Positions 8,614-17,894 of a DNA stretch of 64,000 nt are shown here, piece after piece; the first letter of the stretch is position 1; the number at the start of each line of letters is the position of its first letter. The translations under genes were made by a program, and so were the position numbers. The stretch covers positions 6,510,001 through 6,574,000 of the forward strand of contig NZ_CP109150.1 in NCBI RefSeq assembly GCF_035920365.1, in the 5' to 3' direction. This DNA comes from Micromonospora sp. NBC_01740 (GTDB lineage: Bacteria > Actinomycetota > Actinomycetes > Mycobacteriales > Micromonosporaceae). The notes below the pieces were generated by a model. It was not told the DNA's origin. It saw only the letters and a list, made by a program, of their open reading frames with translations, and ran no database searches.

Positions 8614-10539
8614 TCAGCGGGGTGATGCGGGGTGGGTGCGGATGGCGTCCAGGGCCAGCAGGGCCACGTGCAGGGAGAGGCAGGCCTCGACGGAGTCGAG
8701 GTCCACGTCCAGGACGCGGCGGATCCGGGCCAGGCGCTCGTAGAAGGCCGGTCGGGACAGGTGTGCCGCCCCGGCCGCCGCCGACTTGTTGCGGCCCTGC
8801 TCCAGGTACGCCCGCAGGGTGCCCAGCAACTGTTCCCGCGGGTGCTGCGCGTCGTGGGTCAGCAGTGCGCCCAGTTCCCGCTCGACGAAGGTCTGCAACC
8901 GGGGCTCGTCGCGCAGCAGGTGCAGCAGCCCCGCCAGCCCGACGTGCGGCAGCCGGAAGACCGGCAGGTCCCGCCGGTCCCGCCGGGCAGCGTCGGCGAT
9001 CTGCCGGGCCTCGACCAGCGACCGGCGCGCCTCCCGCAGGCTGGGCACGCCAGAACCGGCCGCGACGAGCAGTCCGCCGCCTGCCGGCCGGGCCACGCCG
9101 TTCGTCCGCCCGTGGGACCGGGCCGGTCCGTCACCACGGACGGGGCCGCCCGGGCGGGCCTGGCCGTCGGGACGAGCCGAGCCGCCCGGGCGAGGATGAC
9201 CCTCCGGGCGAACGAGCGAGTCCGGGCGGGCATGGCCGTCCGAGCGGGCGGGGGCGTCCGGGCGGGTGCGGTGCAGCGCGGTGGCGAACGCGGCCAGCGA
9301 CCGCTCCTCGGCCGCCGGCTCCGGCAGGGCGAGCAGCACGCCGACGGCATGGTCGTCGATGGCGCTGGAAAGCCCGGTCAGCTTCGCCTCGTGCAACGCC
9401 TGCCCGACCGCCTCGGCGAGATCACGCAGCCGAGCAGGACCGGCCTCCGGACCGCCCGGCTGCCCCTGGTCCGGGGCCGGGCCGCCCTCCCCCGCCGGGT
9501 CGTCGGCCCGGTGCCGGACCACCACCCCGACCAGGTGCCGGCGCTCCAGCAGCACGCCGAGCGCCCGGGCCCGCAGGGCGACCTCGTCCACCGGCAGCGA
9601 GTGGTCGAGCAGGGCGGTGAGCAGCGTACGGTGGATCTGCCGTTCCAGGCCTTCGGCGTCGCGCCGGATGAGCCGGCCCAGGGCCAGCGTCGAGGCGGCC
9701 CGCTCGACGAGGATGGTCAGCCGGGTGGGCGGGACCACGGGCGGCGCGGCGACGCCGACGGGCGCACCGCCCTCCTCGGCGGGGTCGAACACGCGCCGGC
9801 CCGCCGCCAGGTCGCCCCCGCCGGGCCAGCGCAGCAGCAGCCGCCCCCAGTCCTGCCCCCGGGCGCCCACCGTGGTCACCAGCCACCCGTTGTCGCCGTC
9901 GTACGCGGTGCGCCCCGCCGGCCGGATCCGCCGCGAGTGCTGCTCCCAGCAGTCCAGCAGCAGCTCGGCGCTCTCCCCCGCCGGGTCGTACGCGAGCACC
10001 TGCCGGGAGAGGTTCTCCAGCACCACCGGGCAGCCGGAGAGGTCGGCGGCCTGCCGCACCACCTCGCTGGGGCCGGCGCCCTCCACCGACAGCTCCGTGA
10101 AGCGCTGGTGGATCTCCTCCGTCGCCCGCAGCTCGGTCAGCTGGGCGTCGACGATCAGCGCGTGCACGGCCTCGGTGATCCGGACGAACGGGGTGGCCCG
10201 CCGCAGCTCGACCAGGGGCAGGCCGCGCCGCTCGGCGGCGGCGGCCATCACCCGGGGCACCCCGCTGACGTACCGGCGGCCCAGCTCGACGACCAGGCCG
10301 GAGACGCCCACGTCGGCCAGGTCGCCGATGAAGGCGCGCAGCCCGGCGTCGTCGGCGGGCAGCCCGATCCCGGTGGTGAGCACCAGCTCGCCGCCGCCGA
10401 GCAGCGGGGCGATGTCGGGCACCTCGGTCACGTGCACCCAGCGCACCGGGCGGTCGAGACCGGCGTCCCCGGCGACCAGGCGCGGAGCGCCGTGGCGGAC
10501 CGGGTCCAGCGCGAGGACCTCACGGACGGTAGGGAACAC
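8614..10539 (-). CDS. PucR family transcriptional regulator
   Basis: A 641-residue regulator. The N-terminal PucR domain (VREVLALDPVRHGAPRLVAG, VTEVPDIAPLLGGGELVLTT) is followed by a linker, a GGDEF-like/ACDR middle part and the C-terminal PucR helix-turn-helix (LEQGRNKSAAAGAAHLSRPA, then FYERLARIRRVL). GTG 10539 was chosen because TAGCGT at 10547-10552 lies 7 nt before it; the longer frame to 10632 would read through the promoter. The middle domain carries an unusual 55-60-residue insert of repeated R-P-D/G-G units at about 9075-9250. A 12-bp palindrome covers the promoter and suggests autoregulation. PucR proteins govern purine, amino-acid or glutamine use; the target here is unknown. Confidence 0.85.
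   Translation of the reverse strand: MFPTVREVLALDPVRHGAPRLVAGDAGLDRPVRWVHVTEVPDIAPLLGGGELVLTTGIGLPADDAGLRAFIGDLADVGVSGLVVELGRRYVSGVPRVMAAAAERRGLPLVELRRATPFVRITEAVHALIVDAQLTELRATEEIHQRFTELSVEGAGPSEVVRQAADLSGCPVVLENLSRQVLAYDPAGESAELLLDCWEQHSRRIRPAGRTAYDGDNGWLVTTVGARGQDWGRLLLRWPGGGDLAAGRRVFDPAEEGGAPVGVAAPPVVPPTRLTILVERAASTLALGRLIRRDAEGLERQIHRTLLTALLDHSLPVDEVALRARALGVLLERRHLVGVVVRHRADDPAGEGGPAPDQGQPGGPEAGPARLRDLAEAVGQALHEAKLTGLSSAIDDHAVGVLLALPEPAAEERSLAAFATALHRTRPDAPARSDGHARPDSLVRPEGHPRPGGSARPDGQARPGGPVRGDGPARSHGRTNGVARPAGGGLLVAAGSGVPSLREARRSLVEARQIADAARRDRRDLPVFRLPHVGLAGLLHLLRDEPRLQTFVERELGALLTHDAQHPREQLLGTLRAYLEQGRNKSAAAGAAHLSRPAFYERLARIRRVLDVDLDSVEACLSLHVALLALDAIRTHPASPR
9075..9250 (-). repeat. 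in-frame degenerate tandem repeat inside the PucR gene
   Basis: The encoded stretch repeats short units such as ARPDG, ARPGG, VRPEG and PRPGG about ten times. It interrupts the middle domain between otherwise normal family sequence. Probably a disordered surface loop created by slippage. Confidence 0.65.
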
Positions 10540-10561
10540 GGGCGACACGCTACCGTCCGTG
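10521..10561. promoter_or_regulatory. 12-bp perfect inverted repeat over the pucR promoter
   Basis: CACGGACGGTAG (10521-10532) and CTACCGTCCGTG (10550-10561) are perfect complements with a 17-bp spacer. The right arm overlaps the -10 box TAGCGT and the left arm lies just inside the coding start. This is the expected geometry for repression of the gene by its own product. Confidence 0.65.
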
Positions 10562-10733
10562 ACATAGATTCCGCACGGGCAGCCGCCCCGTCCCGGGTTC
10601 GTGCCGCCAAGTGCGTACAACCGGCGCGACAACCGCTGCCGAGACCCGGTCGGAAGTTGGGCGTTATCGCGGAAGCCGAACAGCCTACCTGGGCCGCCGC
10701 AGGGGTCAGTCGGTCGGCCGTGTCAGCTACGGG

Positions 10734-11387
10734 TCACGATGCCGGGTGCTCGACCTGTGCGCGCACCTGCGTAAACATCTTGCTCGGATTGTCGGCCGGC
10801 TTGAAGCCTCCGAAGTGAATCACGCCAATGACGTGCGGGGAGGCCCACCCGCAGACTTCGACGCGGACGCCGGCGTTCTTGCTGGTGCCGCAGCGTGCTA
10901 TGCCGCCCAGCGGTCCCGGCGCGACCGGCTTCACGTCGACGACCGCCGTCAGCGCGCCGAACACGGCGTCGAGCGTCGTTTCCGGTGCGACAACAGTGCC
11001 GGAGACCCCGCTGACAAGCACGAACCGGCTGTCGTCGGGTCGATGAACCCCGAGCTCCGCTGAATACTTCTCCTTCCCTGCTGCGTAGGCGGTACCCACC
11101 GCGCTGGTCGGCTCACCCTGGAGAAGCCTTTTGAAGCCGCCGATGTTCTGCTTGGTCATATCGTGCAGTCGTCGGTCGATCGATTCGTTCCAGCCGTCGA
11201 GCAGCGTCTCGGGCGCGTCGAGTCGTATCGAAACGACACTGGGGCTGCTGCTGGGCGAGTGGCCGGCAGCGGGCCGTGACTCAGCGGTGTCCGTCGGCCG
11301 CGTGCATCCAGCCGCAAGCAGGACCGCCAGGACCAGTGCGTTGGCCTTCGCGGCGCGAAGGGCGCCACCCGTAGGCGTTGTCGTCAT
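10734..11387 (-). CDS. putative lipoprotein, 217 aa
   Basis: ATG 11385-11387 is chosen; an upstream ATG would add 11 charged residues before the signal sequence. The N-terminus is a type II signal peptide with lipobox LLAAGC, the lipidated cysteine being residue 28. A Ser/Pro/Thr-rich linker follows, then a mixed alpha/beta domain with two cysteines (IARCGTS, VEVCGWA) likely to form a disulfide. The motif GVIHFGGFKPADNPSKMFTQ near the end resembles unnamed actinobacterial lipoproteins. No enzyme motif is seen. It should sit on the outer face of the membrane. Its partner is unclear; the upstream region holds no gene in the same direction. Confidence 0.75.
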   Translation of the reverse strand: MTTTPTGGALRAAKANALVLAVLLAAGCTRPTDTAESRPAAGHSPSSSPSVVSIRLDAPETLLDGWNESIDRRLHDMTKQNIGGFKRLLQGEPTSAVGTAYAAGKEKYSAELGVHRPDDSRFVLVSGVSGTVVAPETTLDAVFGALTAVVDVKPVAPGPLGGIARCGTSKNAGVRVEVCGWASPHVIGVIHFGGFKPADNPSKMFTQVRAQVEHPAS

Positions 11388-11578
11388 GCTCCACGCTTCC
11401 TCTCGAGGCCGGCGGCGCACGATATCGCGACGGGCCCGCGTCGCAGCAGGCTGGCCACCGCTGCGATGCCGCCCGAGTGTGTCGGTTAAGCGAATGCCTA
11501 CTTCAGCCAGGTCTTGGCCCAGTGGGGTGATCGCTACAGCATCCAGTCCGATCCTTACCAGATCCTTGTGATGTCACG

Positions 11579-11827
11579 TCAGTCCCGGGCCCGCGCCCAG
11601 TCGAGGAAGCGTTCCCGCAGGTCGAGAGGGCGCTCGGGGTTGAGCTGGGTGAGCTGGGCGTGGGCCTCGGCCATCAGCCCGCCCAGGTGGAACAGCAGGC
11701 CGATGCGGTCGCCCCGGTACTCCGCCAGCAGGCCGAGCCGACCTGGCGGACAGGGCCACTCCGCGCCGCAGTTGCGGCACCGCCAGAGCGGGCGCATTGG
11801 CAGGTGCGGAATTCTCCGGTACGCCAT
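11579..11827 (-). CDS. small cysteine-ribbon protein, 82 aa
   Basis: The start is ATG 11825-11827, which overlaps the TGA of the preceding gene (TGATG), so translation is coupled. The protein contains WRCRNCGAEWPCPPGR at about residues 15-30: C-x2-C-x5-C, a possible metal-binding knuckle. It is followed by a helical region (GLLFHLGGLMAEAHAQL) and the conserved end PLDLRERFLDWARARD. The upstream partner has the same W-R-C-x2-C-x4-W-P-C pattern, so the two are diverged duplicates. They sit divergently beside an XRE/DUF397 regulator pair. Function is unknown. Confidence 0.65.
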   Translation of the reverse strand: MAYRRIPHLPMRPLWRCRNCGAEWPCPPGRLGLLAEYRGDRIGLLFHLGGLMAEAHAQLTQLNPERPLDLRERFLDWARARD

Positions 11828-12123
11828 CAGCGCATCCGCAGGGCGATGGCGCGAGCCTCGTCGTGGTTCAACGGCAGCCACCACAGGAACCGGCGTACCA
11901 CGTCGATCGGGTCGGGGCCGCCCGGGTGGCCCCGGAGATCGCGGATCGCGGTGGTGAGTAGGGCCGACATCACCGGCAGCAGGTCCCGCGACGCGGGATC
12001 CGGCATCGCCCGCAGCTCGGGGCAGGGCCAGGGCTCCGTGCACCTCCGGCACCGCCAGTCGGGCGAACCGGCTACGTGCGCCGCCACGAGAGGCGTTCGC
12101 CGTCGGCCCCTGGAAACACACAC
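11827..12123 (-). CDS. small cysteine-ribbon protein, 98 aa
   Basis: The start is GTG 12121-12123 with GGAGG 6 nt upstream; the longer reading frame to 12255 lacks a ribosome site. It carries DWRCRRCTEPWPCPELR at about residues 22-38, the same C-x2-C-x5-C layout as the next gene. A helical domain follows that ends WWLPLNHDEARAIALRMR. The stop overlaps the next start by one base. The pair is divergent from the XRE regulator at 12340, with about 216 bp between. These small proteins are probably controlled together with, or by, that regulator. No function is known to me. Confidence 0.65.
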   Translation of the reverse strand: MCVSRGRRRTPLVAAHVAGSPDWRCRRCTEPWPCPELRAMPDPASRDLLPVMSALLTTAIRDLRGHPGGPDPIDVVRRFLWWLPLNHDEARAIALRMR

Positions 12124-12339
12124 GTCGACCTCCGTCGGCAGGGACGGGCCGCCCGGAAGCGGACGGCCGGGGCGGACCCGCCCGAGCCCTCCGGGCGCCG
12201 AGCGGGTCCGCCTGCGTGACAGTCTGGTGAGCGCGCGACTACCGTCGGAAGGCATTCGGCCCGGTCGTGGCCGCGCTTCGACAGCGGTACGCCGGGCCAG
12301 GATCCCGAGTGGAACTCAGGCGACCTGTGTGGAGGAACT

Positions 12340-13146
12340 GTGGAGGAGCCGACCGCCGACCTGATTCGCACCCAGCTGCGGCGGATGCGGATGAGCGCCA
12401 ACCTCAGCCAGGAGGAGTTCGGCCGTATGGTGCACTATTCGGCGTCGATGGTGTCCGCCGTGGAGACGGGCACCCGCCCGCTCGACCGGGCGTTCCTGGC
12501 CCGCGCGGATGAGGTGCTCCGCTCCGGTGACCTGCTCGTGGCGCTGCTGCGGATCGCCGAACGGGACCGGGAGCCCTCGTGGTTCCGGCCGTGGCTGGAG
12601 GCCGAACGTGCCGCCAGGCAGCTCCGATACTTCAATCCAGCTCTGGTCCCCGGCCTGTTCCAGACGGAGAACTACGCCCGCGCCGTGCTGCGCTTCAACG
12701 ACACCTTCTCCGAGGCCGAGGTCGAGCGGAAGCTGGCCGCCCGGCTGGCCCGGCAGGAAATCCTTATCAGGGAGGACCCGCCGCAGATCGTGGTGGTCGT
12801 GGACGAGTCGGTGCTGAGCCGGACGGCCGAGGGACTGAGCGGGATCATGGTGGAGCAGGTCGGCCGGCTGATCGAGGTGGCCGAGCTGCCGCACGTCCAC
12901 ATCCACCTCGTCCCGAGGAGCACCGGGCTGCACATCGGGTCGTCGGGCCCGTTCGCCCTGGCCCGCTCCGCCGACGGCGGCTGGGTCGGGCACCTGGAAC
13001 ATCAGCTCGGCGGGGCCGTGGTCGACGACGAGGACGGGGTGGCTGCCCTGCTGGCCCGGTGGGAGAATGTCCGCACCGAGGCCCTGCCCCGCCGGCAGTC
13101 CATCGACCTGATGAAGGAAGTGCAGGCGCACCATGAACCTCAGTGA
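12340..13146 (+). CDS. XRE-family regulator with DUF5753 domain
   Basis: A 268-residue protein. An XRE-type helix-turn-helix occupies about residues 8-60 (RMSANLSQEEFGRMVHYSAS, MVSAVETGTRPLD). It is followed by the DUF5753 domain that starts after RYFNPALVPGLFQTENYARA and includes VVVDESVLSR and HIHLVPRSTGLHIGSSGPFA. The start is GTG 12340 with GGAGGA 4 nt before it. The stop lies inside the following DUF397 gene (14-nt overlap). DUF5753 regulators with DUF397 partners are abundant in Streptomyces and Micromonosporaceae, where some pairs (for example WhiJ-type) affect development or antibiotic production. The role of this pair is unknown. Confidence 0.92.
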   Translation: MEEPTADLIRTQLRRMRMSANLSQEEFGRMVHYSASMVSAVETGTRPLDRAFLARADEVLRSGDLLVALLRIAERDREPSWFRPWLEAERAARQLRYFNPALVPGLFQTENYARAVLRFNDTFSEAEVERKLAARLARQEILIREDPPQIVVVVDESVLSRTAEGLSGIMVEQVGRLIEVAELPHVHIHLVPRSTGLHIGSSGPFALARSADGGWVGHLEHQLGGAVVDDEDGVAALLARWENVRTEALPRRQSIDLMKEVQAHHEPQ

Positions 13147-13321
13147 CGCCGTGTGGCGCACGTCCACCCGCAGCGGGTCGAGTGGCGGCGAATGCGTCGA
13201 GGTCGCCGACAACCTGCCCGGCGTCGTCGCCGTCCGCGACAGCAAGGACCCGGCGGGGGCGGCACTCACCTTCACGCCGGCCGCCTGGACGGCGTTCCTC
13301 GGCCTCGCCAAGCGCGCCTGA
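13133..13321 (+). CDS. DUF397 domain protein
   Basis: A 62-residue protein that is almost entirely the DUF397 domain. The hallmarks are AVWRTSTRSGSSGGECVEVA, VAVRDSKDPAGAALTFTPAA, and the final W-x2-F-L-G-L-A-K. ATG 13133 overlaps the end of the DUF5753 regulator by 14 nt, so the two are co-translated. DUF397 proteins act with their XRE partner, probably by direct contact; a toxin-antitoxin-like or anti-regulator role has been proposed for some. Confidence 0.92.
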   Translation: MNLSDAVWRTSTRSGSSGGECVEVADNLPGVVAVRDSKDPAGAALTFTPAAWTAFLGLAKRA

Positions 13322-13613
13322 CCGACACGGCCCGAGGGCGCCTCCCGCCGAGCGTTCCTCGATGCAGCAGACCCTGGATCTTGGAGCACACCCTGTCGTG
13401 GGCCACCCGCTGATGGCGCACTGTTCGCGACTACGAGCGCCATCCCGAACACACGCCGCGATGCCGCAGTGGGCCATGGCCGTCGTCCTGACCCGACGGT
13501 TGGTCCGCTTCCACCGCACCGGCCGCCTCCGAACCGTCACCAGCCCCGCCTGACTCGAACGACGACCCGCTGCGCGTCCTGAGCCGAGGCGGTAACGAGA
13601 TACGGTCGAGATC

Positions 13614-14186
13614 ATGACCATCATCTTCCCCGACCTCGGCCTGCACCTGGGCGTCCTGGACGCCCTGCTGGACGACGCGATCGCTGCCGACGACCTCAAG
13701 GCGCTCATCGAGTCGACCGGCCCCGACGGTCCGGAGGACGGCTACCCAGGTCCAGGCCCGCGCCTGGAGGCGTCACTGAAGCTGTTACATGCCGTCACGG
13801 TGCCGCCGGCCGAGGCCGCAGCGATCACCGAGTTGCAGTTCGACGGCGGCAGCGACATCTACATGCTGATCGAGCAGACCCTGGACATCGACACCGGCGG
13901 CGAGTCCGACGACTACAACGTGACGTCGCTGGAGGGCATTGACGCACTGTCCAGCCTGCGATCCCTGGACCTGGACGGCCACGGCTATCGTCCAGGGCCG
14001 TTGGACCTGACCCCGCTGACCGGCCACCCGGCCCTGTCGGAACTGGTACTGACCGGGAAGTGCACGGGAGCGGCGGCGCTGGAGTCGCTGCCTGCGCTAC
14101 ACACCCTGGACGTCTCGCTGGCGCACCTCGACGACCCCGATGTCCTGACCCGCCTGGAGGCCTGCGGAACGACGATCAACCGCTGA
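13614..14186 (+). CDS. hypothetical leucine-rich-type protein, 190 aa
   Basis: ATG 13614 follows TACGGT (13601-13606) by 7 nt, so the gene is probably leaderless. The first 80 residues are helical and acidic. The remainder shows degenerate leucine-rich repeats, such as LEGIDALSSLRSLDLDGH, LTPLTGHPALSELVLTG and LESLPALHTLDVSLAHL. The middle segment ITELQFDGGSDIYMLIEQT resembles the DUF6892-type domain found in actinomycete proteins, a tentative match. No signal peptide or membrane segment is seen. It might be an immunity-type or protein-binding factor, but no partner toxin lies nearby. Confidence 0.6.
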   Translation: MTIIFPDLGLHLGVLDALLDDAIAADDLKALIESTGPDGPEDGYPGPGPRLEASLKLLHAVTVPPAEAAAITELQFDGGSDIYMLIEQTLDIDTGGESDDYNVTSLEGIDALSSLRSLDLDGHGYRPGPLDLTPLTGHPALSELVLTGKCTGAAALESLPALHTLDVSLAHLDDPDVLTRLEACGTTINR

Positions 14187-14299
14187 CCGCGCCACCGCAG
14201 AGGCCGTTGCCCCACAGAGGCCGGGAGTCCTGGGCTTGATATGGCCCGCCCGCGTGAAGCCGTTGAATCCTGCTCGATCGGTCAGGGCGCAGGCACGGG

Positions 14300-14722
14300 T
14301 CAGCCGAGTGCCTTGCGCAGCAGCGCCGTCAACTGGTCCTGCTCGTCGGGCGAGAGTCGTCCGACCGCCGTGCGGGCGAAGGTGAAGGCCGTTGCGAACC
14401 GGTGGTTGATCTCGTCTCCCCGGGGGGTTCTCGCGACGAGCCGTGCGCGGCGGTCCCGGGGGTTCGGTTCGCGGGTCACGAGGCCGAGCGCTTCGAGACG
14501 CACGACGATCTGGGTGATGTTGGAGGCATCGCAGCCGAGTTCCTCGGCCAGGGCGCCCATGCCCCGTCGCTCATCGAGTCGCCCGAGCACACATGCCTGC
14601 GCCGGGCTGAGCGACAGCTCGGCTGCCGCCGTCTCGTAGGCGCGGTCGTACACGTCGACCAGGTCGAACAGGGCTGCTTCGGCCTCGGACGAGGGAGTCA
14701 CGGGTCCGTTCGGCAGCGCCAT
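14300..14722 (-). CDS. MarR family transcriptional regulator
   Basis: A 140-residue winged-helix repressor. The recognition region is about residues 45-95 (LSPAQACVLGRLDERRGMGA, LAEELGCDASNITQIVVRLE), and the wing contains LVTREPNPRDRRARLVARTP. ATG 14722 was chosen; the longer frame would start inside the operator region. It is divergent from an oxidoreductase, and two matching palindromes lie between the genes. The likely role is repression of itself and the oxidoreductase, relieved by a phenolic or quinone ligand; the ligand is inferred from the family. Confidence 0.9.
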   Translation of the reverse strand: MALPNGPVTPSSEAEAALFDLVDVYDRAYETAAAELSLSPAQACVLGRLDERRGMGALAEELGCDASNITQIVVRLEALGLVTREPNPRDRRARLVARTPRGDEINHRFATAFTFARTAVGRLSPDEQDQLTALLRKALG

Positions 14723-14744
14723 GTCCCCCAGCCTAGATGAGTTG

Positions 14745-14759
14745 TTTGATTCGCTCAAA
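14745..14759. promoter_or_regulatory. MarR operator site 1
   Basis: TTTGATTCGCTCAAA: 5-bp arms TTTGA/TCAAA around TTCGC. It matches site 2 at 14779-14793 as YTTGAT-x-C-x-CTCAAR. Centres are 34 bp apart. Confidence 0.7.
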
Positions 14760-14778
14760 TAGCTGTGGTCCAATGATC

Positions 14779-14793
14779 CTTGATGCACTCAAG
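14779..14793. promoter_or_regulatory. MarR operator site 2
   Basis: CTTGATGCACTCAAG: 5-bp arms CTTGA/TCAAG around TGCAC. It lies 17 bp upstream of the oxidoreductase start at 14810, so binding would block its expression. Confidence 0.7.
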
Positions 14794-14809
14794 TAAACGA
14801 GGGGGGACG

Positions 14810-15808
14810 ATGGGGAGCAGAGCCGAGCGCACAGCGGGCGACGCGATCGTGGCACCGCAGATGAACGCGGTCGTCCTTGACCGGTTCGGCGGAGTCGACG
14901 AACTCTCGTCGCGCCGGATACCGCTCCCGCAGGTCGGCGACGACGACGTCCTCGTCCGGGTGGAGTACGCAGGCGTCGGGTCCTGGGACGCGGGCGAGCG
15001 GGAGGGGGGATACGACGGCGTCTTCGGCGTCGCCTCGACCTTCCCCTACGTCCTCGGCTGGGACGCGGCGGGCACGGTGGCCGCGGTCGGGCGCAACGTC
15101 ACGCGGTTCGGCGTGGGCGAGCGGGTCTACGCCGCGACGATGCCGGTACCGCGTGGTGGCTCCTACGCCGAGTACGCCGTCGTCGAGGCGGAGTTCGTGG
15201 CTCGCGTGCCCGACCGGCTGCCGACCGAACAGGCCGGCGCGATGGCGTGGGACGCCCTGACCGCACTGAGCGGTCTCGACCTGCTCGGGCTGCGGCCGGA
15301 CGAGACGCTCATGGTCTTCGGAGCCAGCGGGGGTATCGGGCACATGGCCGTGCAGCTGGCGCGACACAGCGGCATCCGGGTGTTGGCCGTGGCTTCTGGG
15401 GACGACGGTGTCGCCCTGGCCCGGCTGCTGGGCGCCGACGACGCCGTCGACGGTCGTCGAGACGACGTGTTGGCTGCGGCGTTCGAGTTCGCACCGGGCG
15501 GGCTCGATGCGGCTCTGGTCACCGTGGGGGGCGAGATCGCCGAACGATCTCTGCGCGCGATCAGGAAGTCGGGACGGATCGCCTGGCCGAACGGTGTCCT
15601 GCCCGCGCCGGTGACGTCGCCGGGTGCGACGGTGTCGCACTACGACGGGGACCGGAGCCGCACCGCCACCGATCGGCTGAACGCGATCATCGAGGCGAGT
15701 TCCTTCGAGGTCCACGTCGCCCGGGCCTTCCCGTTGGCCCGAGCCGGGGATGCGCACCGCGCCCTGAATGATCACTATGTCGGGAAGCTGGCCCTCAAGG
15801 TCGGATAG
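14810..15808 (+). CDS. NADP-dependent quinone oxidoreductase-like (MDR family) protein
   Basis: A 332-residue medium-chain dehydrogenase/reductase without the catalytic zinc ligands of alcohol dehydrogenase. The N-terminal GroES-like part includes DDVLVRVEYAGVGSWDAGER, and the YAEYAVVEAEFVARVP hinge follows. The Rossmann cofactor loop is VFGASGGIGHMAVQLARHSG. This is the zeta-crystallin/quinone oxidoreductase layout; the reaction is NADPH-dependent reduction of quinones or activated enones. The start is ATG 14810 with GAGGGGGG upstream; ATG 14861 is an alternative. Control by the divergent MarR protein through two operators suggests a detoxification role. Confidence 0.85.
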   Translation: MGSRAERTAGDAIVAPQMNAVVLDRFGGVDELSSRRIPLPQVGDDDVLVRVEYAGVGSWDAGEREGGYDGVFGVASTFPYVLGWDAAGTVAAVGRNVTRFGVGERVYAATMPVPRGGSYAEYAVVEAEFVARVPDRLPTEQAGAMAWDALTALSGLDLLGLRPDETLMVFGASGGIGHMAVQLARHSGIRVLAVASGDDGVALARLLGADDAVDGRRDDVLAAAFEFAPGGLDAALVTVGGEIAERSLRAIRKSGRIAWPNGVLPAPVTSPGATVSHYDGDRSRTATDRLNAIIEASSFEVHVARAFPLARAGDAHRALNDHYVGKLALKVG

Positions 15809-15843
15809 GACCCGACAGACGGCCCGAGGTCCCCTGAGCGACA

Positions 15844-15882
15844 CGGCCCGGAAGCCCCTCGACGTGAGGGACTTCCGGGCCG
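15844..15882. terminator. bidirectional hairpin between oxidoreductase and argG
   Basis: CGGCCCGGAAG...CTTCCGGGCCG arms with a GACGTGA loop and one small internal mismatch. It lies between convergent stops at 15808 and 15911. Confidence 0.75.
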
Positions 15883-15910
15883 CATGACGATCGTGTCCAG
15901 GAGCCGTCGC

Positions 15911-17377
<1,467 letters not shown>

Positions 17378-17468
17378 CTAGGCCGCATGGCCATGCAAAC
17401 CCAGGGTAGGGACATGACCAGCGACAGCGGGACCCGCCGCACGCCCGCACCGCCGCAAGGGTCCCGCT

Positions 17469-17894
17469 CTAGTAATAGTTGTCGATCGGCTGGCGCGCCT
17501 CGTCGAACAGCGCCGGCCCCTCGTACCGCACCGGGGGCAGCGGCGGGGTGACCGGCTTGACCTCCTCGAACTGTTCGGCGGACAGGGCGTACACCACCCG
17601 GCCGAGGCCGGACCGGTCGATCGCGGTCGCGCACATCGGGCAGGGCTGGCAACTGGTGAACATGGTGGTGCCGGCGGCCACGTCGGGAGCGAGTTCCCGA
17701 GCGGCCCAGCGGGCCAGCTTCAGTTCCGGGTGGGCGGTGATGTCCGAGTCGGAGACCACGGTGTTGTGGTCCTCGATCAGGACGGTGCCGTCCGCACCGA
17801 CCAGCAACGAGCCGAACGGCCGTTCGCCGGATGCCCCGGCCTCGCTGGCGAGTTCCACCGCACGGCGGAGAAATCTCTCGTCGTCAGGGGTCAT
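17469..17894 (-). CDS. nucleoside/cytidine-type deaminase (CDA fold)
   Basis: A 141-residue zinc-dependent deaminase. The zinc ligands are H in TAHPELKLAR and the two cysteines of CQPCPMC; the acid/base is the glutamate of HPE (HPE replaces the commoner HAE). The general layout fits guanine/cytosine/tRNA-adenosine-type deaminases. The start ATG overlaps the stop of the upstream LLM oxidoreductase gene (ATGA), so the two are one operon. The substrate is unknown; coupling to an F420-type oxidoreductase may indicate degradation of a modified base or heterocycle. Confidence 0.85.
   Translation of the reverse strand: MTPDDERFLRRAVELASEAGASGERPFGSLLVGADGTVLIEDHNTVVSDSDITAHPELKLARWAARELAPDVAAGTTMFTSCQPCPMCATAIDRSGLGRVVYALSAEQFEEVKPVTPPLPPVRYEGPALFDEARQPIDNYY

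Noticed and set aside
11470..11578. Possible remnant of a coding region (frame containing YFSQVLAQWGDRYSIQSDPY)
   Set aside because: Too short and without start or ribosome site; it resembles a degraded protein tail, but no parent could be named.
13322..13553. Open frame after DUF397 ending HRTGRLRTVTSPA
   Set aside because: Continues a frame that overlaps DUF397 out of phase; no ribosome site and no recognisable domain.
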